This document shows, one piece after another, positions 31,969-41,880 of a stretch of 64,000 nt of DNA (its first letter is position 1; the number at the start of each line of letters is the position of its first letter). The DNA comes from Streptomyces graminofaciens (GTDB lineage: Bacteria; Actinomycetota; Actinomycetes; Streptomycetales; Streptomycetaceae), in the NCBI RefSeq assembly GCF_030294945.1, contig NZ_AP018448.1, forward strand, positions 6,788,001 through 6,852,000, given 5' to 3'. The notes under the pieces are model-generated. The model saw only the letters and a program-made list of their open reading frames with translations. It searched no databases and had not been told where the DNA came from. The translations under genes and the position numbers were made by a program.

Positions 31969-32733
31969 GTGGCAGTGACCACCGACGACACCACTGACGA
32001 AACCGAGGAGCGCGAGGAGCGGACCGACGCGTCCGGGAGCGCGCCGCGCCGCCGCGTCACCGGCCGGATCGCCATGGCGGTGAGCGTCTTCGGTGAACTC
32101 CTCATCACCGCGGGCCTGATCCTCGGTCTGTTCGTCGTCTACTCGCTGTGGTGGACGAACGTCCTGGCCGACCGTGAGGCCGGCAAACAGGCCGACAAGG
32201 TCCGCGACGACTGGGCCCGGACCGACGACGGCCCGGGCGCCCTGGACACCAAGGGCGGCCTCGGTTTCCTGCACGTCCCGGCGATGCGTAACGGCGAGGT
32301 CCTGGTCAAGAAGGGCACCTCCACCGCGATCCTCAACGACGGTGTCGCCGGCTACTACACCGACCCCGGCAAGGCGACACTCCCGACCTCCGGCAAGGAC
32401 GGCAACTTCACCCTCGCCGCCCACCGCGACGGCCACGGCGCCAAGTTCCACAACATCGACAAGCTCCACGAGGGCGACGCGATCGTCTTCGAGACCCGGG
32501 ACAACTGGTACGTCTACAAGGTCTACGACATCCTCCCCGAGACCTCGAAGTACAACGTCAAGGTCCTGTCGAACATCCCCAGGGAGTCGGGCCGGAAGAA
32601 GCCCGGCAAGTACATCACCCTGACCACCTGCACGCCCGTGTACACGTCCCGGTACCGGTACGTCGTGTGGGGGGAGCTGGAGCGGGTGGAGAAGGTGAAC
32701 GCGGACCGGACGCCGCCGAAGGAACTGCGCTGA
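31969..32733 (+). CDS. class E sortase
   Basis: A 254-residue third sortase. A transmembrane helix lies near 42-64 (LLITAGLILGLFVVYSLWW), and the catalytic residues are His in LAAHRDGHGAKF, Cys in YITLTTCTPVY and Arg in YRYVVWGE. It lies 25 bp after the second sortase and is probably co-transcribed. GTG 31969 with weak ribosome site; the next in-frame starts would shorten only the N-terminal tail. Confidence 0.9.
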   Translation: MAVTTDDTTDETEEREERTDASGSAPRRRVTGRIAMAVSVFGELLITAGLILGLFVVYSLWWTNVLADREAGKQADKVRDDWARTDDGPGALDTKGGLGFLHVPAMRNGEVLVKKGTSTAILNDGVAGYYTDPGKATLPTSGKDGNFTLAAHRDGHGAKFHNIDKLHEGDAIVFETRDNWYVYKVYDILPETSKYNVKVLSNIPRESGRKKPGKYITLTTCTPVYTSRYRYVVWGELERVEKVNADRTPPKELR

Positions 32734-32772
32734 GACATCCGAGTGGTGGCTTCAGACGTACTCCGGTGCCTG

Positions 32773-32823
32773 TACGACTGAGCCCCGGCCCCCTCACGGA
32801 GAGGGGGCCGGGGCTCAGTCGTA
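32773..32823. terminator. bidirectional terminator, 23-bp stem
   Basis: TACGACTGAGCCCCGGCCCC (first 20 of 23) pairs perfectly with its complement around ACGGA, between the convergent sortase and pknB genes. It can serve both. Confidence 0.85.
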
Positions 32824-32842
32824 AGCGGAACGAGGCGATGGA

Positions 32843-34843
<2,001 letters not shown>

Positions 34844-35013
34844 AGCTTCCTACCAGCCCTCTCCGTCGGTCCCGACCGCACCTTGTGTGGTCCGGCGGCT
34901 GTGCTGTCCGGGCATACGGTACCCGGCTCGCTTTGTTTGACCTGGCCAACCGTGTCACTCGATACAGGACCGGTATCGCAACGTGCACCGATGTGGAGGT
35001 GACGTGAGCGGGG

Positions 35014-36480
35014 TCACTTCTTGCTGTTGATCACTGCCTGCATCACGCTCTTCGCGATCGGGCCGGCCAGACCACCACCGGTGATGTCCCCGCGGTCCGC
35101 CGCACCGTCCTCGACGACCACGGCGACGGCGACCGGCGTGCTGCCGTCGCTGAGCTTGGCGTAGGAGATGAACCAGGCGTACGGCTTCTCCTTGTTGTCG
35201 ACGCCGTGCTGGGCGGTACCGGTCTTGCCGCCGACGGTGACGTTGTCGATCCGCGCCTTGCCGCCCGTACCCTGCGGGTCGCTGACGACCGTCTCCATCA
35301 TCTCCTGCAGCTTCTGGGCGGTCTCCGGGGAGACGGCCTGGGAGAGGGTCTTGGCCTCGTGGGTCTCGAGGATATCGAGGTTGGGGGCACGCAGCTGGTC
35401 GACCATGTACGGCTCCATCAGCTCGCCGTCGTTGGCGACGGCCGAGGCGACCATGGCCATCTGCAGCGGGGTGGCGCGGTTGGAGGCCTGGCCGATGCCG
35501 TCCATGGCGTTCTGGGGACGGTTGTCCTCGGGGTAGACACTCTCGGCGGCGCGGACCGGGATGTCCAGCTCGTCCTCGTTGAAGCCGAACTTCGAGGCCT
35601 GCTCACGCATCTTCTCGTTGCCGACCTCCTTCGACAGCTTCGCGAAGACGGTGTTGCAGGAGACCATCAGCGCGTAACGCAGCGTGGCGTTCTTGCACAC
35701 GCCGTGCTCGTTGGTGAGGTTGGTCTTCGTGTCGGGCAGACGGTACGGGTCCGGGCTGTCGGTCTTGTCGTCGATGCCCGAGACGATGCCGTTCTCCAGG
35801 GCCGCGGCGGCCGTGACCACCTTGAAGGTGGAGCCCGGCGGGTAGGTCTCGCGCAGTGCCCGGTTCAGCATCGGCTTGTCCTTGTCCTTCTCCAGCTTCG
35901 AGAAGGTCTCGCTGTCCTTGGTGCTGATCCCGGCGAACGTCGACGGGTCGTAGGACGGCGTGGAGGCCAGCGCCAGGATCGCGCCGGTCTCGGGGTCGAT
36001 CGCGGCGACGGCGCCCTTCTTGTCGCCGAGGCCCTCGAACGCGGCCTTCTGCGCGGCGGCGTTCAGCGTCGTGACGACGCTGCCGCCCTCCTTCTTCGTG
36101 CCGGTGATCATGTCGAGCGTGTTCCGGAAGAAGAGCCGGTCGTCGTTGCCGGTGAGGATGCCGTCCTCGAGGTTCTCCAGCTGAGTGGCGCCGACGATCT
36201 GCGAGGAGTACCCGGTGACGGGCGCCCACATCTCGCCGTCCTTCCAGGTCCGCTTGTACTTGTAGTCGGCGTTCTTGATCGCGACGGACCCGGTGATCGC
36301 CTTGCCGTCGACGATGATGTTGCCGCGGGGCGTGGCGTAGCGCTCGATGGCGACCCGGCGGTTCTCCTTGTCGGAGGCGAGGGTGTCGGCCTTGACGTAC
36401 TGGAGCCAGTTGTCGCGGATGAGCAGGGCGAGGACCAGGAGGGCGCAGAAGATCGCGATGCGACGCAGGGGCTTGTTCAT
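35014..36480 (-). CDS. pbpA: class B penicillin-binding protein PbpA
   Basis: A 488-residue transpeptidase. An N-terminal transmembrane helix (8-27) is followed by a dimerisation domain and the catalytic domain. Active-site motifs are SxxK in YPPGSTFKVVTA, SxN in MVSCNTVF, and KTG in GGKTGTAQHG. Its ATGA overlap with rodA marks the usual SEDS-PBP pair. It acts with RodA in septal or tip peptidoglycan synthesis. Confidence 0.94.
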   Translation of the reverse strand: MNKPLRRIAIFCALLVLALLIRDNWLQYVKADTLASDKENRRVAIERYATPRGNIIVDGKAITGSVAIKNADYKYKRTWKDGEMWAPVTGYSSQIVGATQLENLEDGILTGNDDRLFFRNTLDMITGTKKEGGSVVTTLNAAAQKAAFEGLGDKKGAVAAIDPETGAILALASTPSYDPSTFAGISTKDSETFSKLEKDKDKPMLNRALRETYPPGSTFKVVTAAAALENGIVSGIDDKTDSPDPYRLPDTKTNLTNEHGVCKNATLRYALMVSCNTVFAKLSKEVGNEKMREQASKFGFNEDELDIPVRAAESVYPEDNRPQNAMDGIGQASNRATPLQMAMVASAVANDGELMEPYMVDQLRAPNLDILETHEAKTLSQAVSPETAQKLQEMMETVVSDPQGTGGKARIDNVTVGGKTGTAQHGVDNKEKPYAWFISYAKLSDGSTPVAVAVVVEDGAADRGDITGGGLAGPIAKSVMQAVINSKK

Positions 36481-37928
36481 GACGGGCGGACCACCTGGGT
36501 CATCTCGGCATCGGGGTTGGGAGCGGGGGCGGGCGCCGGCCTGCGCGCGGTGTCGCTGATTCTGATCAGAACGCCGATGAGCGCCCAGTTGGCGATGACG
36601 GAGGAACCGCCGTACGCCAGGAACGGCATCGTCATACCGGTCAGCGGGATGAGGCCCATCACACCGCCGGCGACGACGAAGACCTGGAGGGCGAACGCGC
36701 CGGACAGGCCGATGGCGAGCAGTTTGCCGAACGGGTCGCGGGCGGCGAGGGCGGTGCGGATACCACGCTCCACGATCAGGCCGTAGACCAGCAGGATCGC
36801 CATCACGCCGGCCAGGCCCAGCTCCTCACCGAAAGTGGCGAGGATGAAGTCCGAGTTGGCGGCGAAGCGGATCAGCTCGGAGTGGCCCTGGCCCCAGCCG
36901 GTGCCGAGGGTGCCGCCGGAGCCGAACGCCCACAGGGCCTGCATGGCCTGCTCGGAGTGGACGATTCCGTCGTTGGCCCCGGCGCGGCTGAGCTGGTACT
37001 CGCGCATCGGGTCGAGCCAGGCCTGGACACGAGTCTGGACGTGCGGTTCGAAGCTGGCCACGCCGACCGCGCCCGCCGCGGACATCAGCAGACCGAAGAC
37101 GATCCAGCTGGTCCGCTCGGTGGCGACGTACAGCATGATGACGAACATTCCGAAGAACAGCAGCGACGTACCGAGGTCGGTCTCGAAGACGAGGATGAGG
37201 ATCGAGATCACCCAGACGACGATGATCGGGCCGAGGTCGCGTCCGCGGGGCAGGTACAGGCCCATGAAGCGGCGGCTGGCCAGGGCCAGCGCGTCGCGCT
37301 TGACCATCAGGTAGCCGGCGAAGAAGACCGCGAGCACGATCTTGGCGAACTCACCGGGCTGGATGGTGAAGCTGCCGACCTTGATCCAGATCTTGGCACC
37401 GTAGGTGAGGTCGGCGCCGAGGCCCGGGACCAGCGGGAGCAGCAGCAGGACCAGCGCGCCGACCATGGAGATGTAGGTGTAGCGCTGCAGGGTCCGGTGG
37501 TCCTTGAGGAAGATCAGCACGGCGATGAGGAGCGCGATGCCGAGCGACGTGTAGATCAGCTGGTTGGTCGCCTTCCCACCGGCCACGCCGAGTCCTCGCA
37601 GGAGGCTCGACTGGTCAAGCCGCCAGATGGCCACCAGCCCCAGCCCGTTCAGCAGCGTCGCCAGCGGCAGCAGCAGCGGGTCCGCGTAGGGCGCGAACTT
37701 GCGTACGACGAGGTGCCCGATGCCGGCCAGCACGCCTAGGCCGATGCCGTAGGCGGCCAGGCCGGCCGGGACTTCGTCGTTCAGGGCGAGGCCCACGTTG
37801 GCGTAGGCGAACACCGGGATGACGACCGCGAAGGCCAGCAGCGCCAGCTCGGTGTTGCGGCGACTCGGTGTGCCGATCGCGCCGATCGTGGACGTGTGCT
37901 GCGTCGATGTGTTGGTTGTACTGCTCAT
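36477..37928 (-). CDS. rodA: SEDS glycosyltransferase (RodA/FtsW family)
   Basis: A 483-residue polytopic protein with about twelve transmembrane helices. Residues 1-25 are Ser/Thr-rich. SEDS hallmarks include a loop Asp within FETDLGTSLL and the SEDS end motif PFLAYGGSSVIANW. It polymerises lipid II glycan strands with PbpA. It starts 27 bp after pstP and overlaps pbpA by 4 bp. Whether it is RodA or FtsW-like in role cannot be settled from sequence; the pbpA partner favours RodA. Confidence 0.93.
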   Translation of the reverse strand: MSSTTNTSTQHTSTIGAIGTPSRRNTELALLAFAVVIPVFAYANVGLALNDEVPAGLAAYGIGLGVLAGIGHLVVRKFAPYADPLLLPLATLLNGLGLVAIWRLDQSSLLRGLGVAGGKATNQLIYTSLGIALLIAVLIFLKDHRTLQRYTYISMVGALVLLLLPLVPGLGADLTYGAKIWIKVGSFTIQPGEFAKIVLAVFFAGYLMVKRDALALASRRFMGLYLPRGRDLGPIIVVWVISILILVFETDLGTSLLFFGMFVIMLYVATERTSWIVFGLLMSAAGAVGVASFEPHVQTRVQAWLDPMREYQLSRAGANDGIVHSEQAMQALWAFGSGGTLGTGWGQGHSELIRFAANSDFILATFGEELGLAGVMAILLVYGLIVERGIRTALAARDPFGKLLAIGLSGAFALQVFVVAGGVMGLIPLTGMTMPFLAYGGSSVIANWALIGVLIRISDTARRPAPAPAPNPDAEMTQVVRPS

Positions 37929-37955
37929 CGTGTGAGTTGGCCCCTCGCGGCTTGC

Positions 37956-39488
37956 CTACTGCTCACCGCACCGGTCGACCAGCTCCTGCTCCTCCTCCGA
38001 GAGGGTGGGGCCGGAAGACGGTGTGGCGGACGGGGTCTTGGACGGCGTCGGGGACGTCGATGGCGTCGACGTCGGTGACGGTGTGGCCTTGGACGTGAGG
38101 GAGGTCTTGGTGGTTCCCGTGGTGCCTCCGGCCTCGCCCTCGCCGGTCTTGGAGTTCTTCTCGTTCTCCGTCTGGCGGCGCTCGGCGTTCTTCTCGCACG
38201 CGGACGCCTGAGTGGCCAGTTCCTCGATCTTCTTCTGGGCGGCGCCGAGCCCGCCCTCGGGGATCGTGTTCTCGACCTGCTTCTGCTGGTACGACGGCAG
38301 GTACTTGAGTTCGATCTCGGGGTGGTCCTTCTCGACCTTCGAGAGCGAGATCCAGGCCAGGTCCTGGCTGATGCCGCGGTACAGCGCGACATGGTCGTCG
38401 TTGGCACCGACGTAGTACTGCGTCTGCGTCCAGCGGTAGCCGCCGTAGAGGCCGCCGCCGAGCACGGCGAGGGCGAGGACGCCGAAGAAGGATCTCTTCA
38501 GCCACCTGCCCTTCTTACGTGGTTTGACGAAGTCCTCGTCGGCATAGTTCCCGAAGCCGCCCGCCGGGACGTATCCGGTGGAGTCGCCGGAGCCGGGCGG
38601 GCCGAACTCGCCGCCGCCCTGCCCGCGGCCCTGCCGGCCGAGACCGGAGGCGCGGCCCGCCGGGGTCTGCATGATGCTGTTGTCGTGCAGGTGGAGCTGG
38701 TTCTCGGCGACCGCGCCGACCACGACCGGTGTGTCGGAGAGCTGCCCGGCGAGGGTGTCCCCGGTGTCGAGGTCGAGGACGTCGGCGACGATGACCGTGA
38801 TGTTGTCCGGTCCGCCGCCGCGCAGCGCGAGCTGGATCAGCTCCTGCACGGTCTCCTGCGGGCCCTGGTAGCTGGCGAGGGTGTCCTCCATCGTCTGGTG
38901 GGACACGACGCCGGAGAGACCGTCGGAGCAGATCAGATAGCGGTCGCCGGCGCGGACCTCGCGGATGGAGAGGTCGGGCTCGACGTGGTCGCCACTGCCC
39001 AGCGCGCGCATCAGCAGGGAGCGCTGCGGGTGGGTGGTGGCCTCCTCCTCGGTGATGCGGCCCTCGTCGACCAGACGCTGCACCCAGGTGTGGTCCTGGG
39101 TGATCTGGGTGAGGACGCCGTCCCGCAGGAGGTACGCGCGGGAGTCGCCGACGTGGACGAGGCCGAGGCGCTGACCGGTCCACAGCAGGGCGGTGAGCGT
39201 GGTGCCCATGCCCTCCAGCTGGGGGTCCTCCTCCACCATCGCGCGCAGCTGGTCGTTGGCGCGCTGCACGGCGGTGCCGAGGGAGGTGAGGATGTCGGAG
39301 CCGGGGACGTCGTCGTCGAGCGTGACGAGGGTGGAGATCACCTCGGAGGAGGCGACCTCGCCGGCCGCCTGGCCGCCCATGCCGTCGGCGATCGCGAGCA
39401 GCCGCGGACCGGCGTAGCCCGAGTCCTCGTTGCCCTCACGGATCATGCCTTTGTGCGATCCGGCGGCGAAGCGCAGTGAGAGACTCAT
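37956..39488 (-). CDS. pstP: PP2C-type Ser/Thr phosphatase PstP
   Basis: A 510-residue membrane phosphatase. The PP2C domain covers 1-245, with metal-binding motifs MIREGNEDSGYAG, IADGMGGQAAG, VGDSRAY and SDGLSGV. A transmembrane helix lies near 325-345 (SFFGVLALAVLGGGLYGGY). The outer part ends in a Thr/Ser/Pro tail. It removes phosphate from PknB and its substrates. ATG 39488 starts MSLSLRFAAGSHKG after GAGG; longer starts at 39518 and 39533 also have plausible ribosome sites. Confidence 0.94.
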   Translation of the reverse strand: MSLSLRFAAGSHKGMIREGNEDSGYAGPRLLAIADGMGGQAAGEVASSEVISTLVTLDDDVPGSDILTSLGTAVQRANDQLRAMVEEDPQLEGMGTTLTALLWTGQRLGLVHVGDSRAYLLRDGVLTQITQDHTWVQRLVDEGRITEEEATTHPQRSLLMRALGSGDHVEPDLSIREVRAGDRYLICSDGLSGVVSHQTMEDTLASYQGPQETVQELIQLALRGGGPDNITVIVADVLDLDTGDTLAGQLSDTPVVVGAVAENQLHLHDNSIMQTPAGRASGLGRQGRGQGGGEFGPPGSGDSTGYVPAGGFGNYADEDFVKPRKKGRWLKRSFFGVLALAVLGGGLYGGYRWTQTQYYVGANDDHVALYRGISQDLAWISLSKVEKDHPEIELKYLPSYQQKQVENTIPEGGLGAAQKKIEELATQASACEKNAERRQTENEKNSKTGEGEAGGTTGTTKTSLTSKATPSPTSTPSTSPTPSKTPSATPSSGPTLSEEEQELVDRCGEQ

Positions 39489-39616
39489 GCGCACCTCGCC
39501 CGTCGGCTCCGGGTACATCCGCACGGTGCCCACCCTCCGGTCGGGAGCGCGCCGGGGCCCAGGAGGTGGGCCGCCGCTGCGTGCTCGCTCCGCTCGCGCC
39601 TATTCATGATGTAGCA

Positions 39617-40144
39617 CTACTTCCGCAGCTCGATGACGGTCTTGCCGATGCGGATCGGCGCGCCCAGCGGAACGGGCGTGGGAGTCGTCAGTCGGTTCCG
39701 GTCGAGATACGTGCCGTTGGTGGACCCCAGGTCCTCGACGATCCACTGGCCGTCGCGGTCCGGATAGATCCGGGCGTGTCGGCTGGAGGCGTAGTCGTCG
39801 TCCAGCACGATCGTGGAGTCGTGCGCGCGGCCCAGGGTGATGGTCTGGCCCTGCAGTGCCACCGTCGTGCCCGTGAGGGTGCCCTCGGAGACGACGAGCT
39901 TGGTGGGGGCGTTACGGCCGCGGCGGCCGCCGCCACCCGCGGCGGGCTGCTGCTGGCCGCGCTGTTGCGGCGGTGCGGCCTGGCGGGCCGCCTGTTGGGG
40001 CCGTGCGTTCTCGCGGCGCGACCCACGCTGGGTGACGCGCGTACCGAACAGGTCGCTGCGGATGACCTGCACGGCCACGATCACGAACAGCCACAGGACG
40101 GCCAGGAAACCCAGCCGCATGACCGTGAGGGTCAGCTCTGACAT
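39617..40144 (-). CDS. fhaB: FHA-domain membrane protein FhaB
   Basis: A 175-residue protein with one N-terminal transmembrane helix (4-27) and a Gln/Arg-rich linker. The FHA domain covers about 85-172, with GRAHDSTIVLDDDYASSRHARI (GR, SSRH) and the NGT in LGSTNGTYLD. It binds phosphothreonine on kinase targets. ATG 40144, 10 bp after fhaA. Confidence 0.93.
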   Translation of the reverse strand: MSELTLTVMRLGFLAVLWLFVIVAVQVIRSDLFGTRVTQRGSRRENARPQQAARQAAPPQQRGQQQPAAGGGGRRGRNAPTKLVVSEGTLTGTTVALQGQTITLGRAHDSTIVLDDDYASSRHARIYPDRDGQWIVEDLGSTNGTYLDRNRLTTPTPVPLGAPIRIGKTVIELRK

Positions 40145-40154
40145 TGCCCCCGCT

Positions 40155-41003
40155 TCACCCTTCGGCTTGCCGGTAAATGATGGTGGTGCTGCCCACGACG
40201 ATCCGCGAGCCGTCGCGGAGCGTAGCGCGGGTGGTGTGCTGCCCGTCCACCACGATGCCGTTGGTGGACCCGAGATCCTGGATCGTCGAGGGCGTTCCGG
40301 TCCGGATCTCACAGTGCCGGCGGGAGACGCCGGGGTCGTCGATCCGCACGTCGGCTTCGGTGCTGCGGCCCAGCACGAGCGTCGGGCGGGAGATCTGATG
40401 GCGGGTGCCGTTGATCTCGATCCAGTAGCGCGTGCGCCCGCCGGCCGCCGGGCCCGCGCCGGGGCGCTGCCCGAACGGGGCGGCGCCGGGTCGGCCGCCG
40501 CCGGGCGGCGGCGCGGCAGGCATCGGCGGGGCGCCCGAGGGGGCCGCGGTGGGCGGGTATCCGTAGCCACCGGGGGCGCCGGTGCCCGGCCGGCCCGCCG
40601 GGGCGGACGAGGGGGCCTGCTGGTCGGTGGAGGAGGCGAGCGTGCGACTGCGTACCCGGTACAGACCGGTGTCGAGGTCTTCCGCCTTCTCCAGGTTGAC
40701 CTTGATCGGCCCCATGAAGGTGTAGCGCTGCTGCTTGGCGTAGTCGCGCACCATGCCGGCGAGCTCGTCGCCGAGCTGGCCGGAGTAGGGGCTCAGGCGC
40801 TCGAAGTCCGGTGTGCTCAACTCCACGATGAAGTCGTTGGGCACGACGGTCCGGTCGCGGTTCCAGATCGTCGCGTTGTTGTCGCACTCTCGCTGGAGCG
40901 CTCCGGCGATCTCCACGGGCTGGACCTCGGACTTGAACACCTTGGCGAAGGTGCCGTTGACCAGACCTTCGAGACGCTGCTCGAACTTCTTCAGGACTCC
41001 CAT
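40155..41003 (-). CDS. fhaA: FHA-domain protein FhaA (DUF3662)
   Basis: A 282-residue protein: DUF3662 at 1-125 (MGVLKKFEQRLEGLVNGTFAKVF), a Pro/Gly linker, and a C-terminal FHA domain at about 185-278, with GRSTEADVRIDDPGVSRRHCEI and LGSTNGIVV. In mycobacteria FhaA binds the pseudokinase MviN. ATG 41003 has AGGAGGTG. First gene of the fhaA-fhaB-pstP-rodA-pbpA-pknB run. Confidence 0.94.
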   Translation of the reverse strand: MGVLKKFEQRLEGLVNGTFAKVFKSEVQPVEIAGALQRECDNNATIWNRDRTVVPNDFIVELSTPDFERLSPYSGQLGDELAGMVRDYAKQQRYTFMGPIKVNLEKAEDLDTGLYRVRSRTLASSTDQQAPSSAPAGRPGTGAPGGYGYPPTAAPSGAPPMPAAPPPGGGRPGAAPFGQRPGAGPAAGGRTRYWIEINGTRHQISRPTLVLGRSTEADVRIDDPGVSRRHCEIRTGTPSTIQDLGSTNGIVVDGQHTTRATLRDGSRIVVGSTTIIYRQAEG

Positions 41004-41501
41004 GGGGCACCTCCTCCGTGGCTGCCGCTCTGCCTGCTGCTCTGCCTACTGTGTCCGTACTGCTTACTGATCGTATCCACGCGCCGGGAAAACGGCTGGT
41101 TCCCCCTGTCGGCCCGGTCGACCGGTGTCACCCGGTGCCGACGCCCACTGAAGTCCCCTCCCGGATTCCCACCGGAGCTCCTTTTCGAACTCCTCCGTGC
41201 CTACTCCTGCCCAGGATCGTAGAGGCGGCGCACGACCAGTGTCCCGCACCTGACCGTGCACCCTGCCCCGCTCCTGTGGAGATGACCGGGACCGGTACGA
41301 GGTTGATACGGGAACAAGTATTCGTTGATACGCAGCTGGGACGCCCGGGGTTCGGCCGGTGCCGGAGGGCCCGTGCGGGCCGAGAGGCGGCGAGGGCGGC
41401 CGCGATTAAGGGATGTGAACCCACCCCTGTCAGCGTGCTAATCTTCTGCATGTCGGAGGGCGCGGCACCGCAAGGAGCAAGGGCCCGAGGACACACCCAA
41501 T
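41004..41501. promoter_or_regulatory. fhaA and tRNA-Leu upstream region
   Basis: The 498-bp gap contains no gene. The left side must hold the fhaA operon promoter; none is obvious. On the right, TAATCT at 41439-41444 is the tRNA-Leu -10, with a weak -35 (TGAACC or GTGAAC) 17-18 bp upstream. Confidence 0.5.
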
Positions 41502-41588
41502 GCGCGGGTGGCGGAATAGGCAGACGCGCTGGATTCAGGTTCCAGTGCCCGCAAGGGCGTGGGGGTTCAACTCCCCCCTCGCGCACCA
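41502..41588 (+). tRNA. tRNA-Leu (CAG)
   Basis: Acceptor GCGCGGG pairs with CTCGCGC (one G-T), then discriminator A and encoded CCA. Anticodon CAG at 41536-41538 in the loop TTCAGGT. The long variable arm GTGCCCGCAAGGGCGT is typical of class II tRNA. Confidence 0.95.
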
Positions 41589-41590
41589 TC

Positions 41591-41632
41591 CGGAACGGGC
41601 GGCATCGTCAAGATGCCGCCCGTTCCGTTTTT
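41591..41632 (+). terminator. terminator after tRNA-Leu
   Basis: A perfect 16-bp stem (CGGAACGGGCGGCATC with GATGCCGCCCGTTCCG) with loop GTCAA, followed by TTTTT. Confidence 0.85.
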
Positions 41633-41800
41633 GTCGTCCCGGTGCGGGGGCGCGCTCGTGGCGCAGAGGTCGTTCGATGGTGGGAACGGCATATGAGCTT
41701 TCTGTCGTGTGAGGTCTCTCACGCGCGGGTTTTCGAAACCCGTCAGAACCATTGACGCTCGACTGCCCCATACCTATCTTCTGGTCGGGAATTCGTACAA

Positions 41801-41818
41801 CGTTCGCTATTTCGAACG
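41801..41818. promoter_or_regulatory. inverted repeat CGTTCG-N6-CGAACG before the GH127 gene
   Basis: A 6+6+6 palindrome 63 bp upstream of the arabinofuranosidase start, a plausible site for a carbohydrate-responsive regulator. It also resembles the core of the HTH-gene palindrome at 23878. Confidence 0.45.
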
Positions 41819-41880
41819 AAGTTGAGCTCCTTCCGTGCGCGCAAGTCCCCCCACCTCTCCCCGCCAGAGACGAGGAGCAC

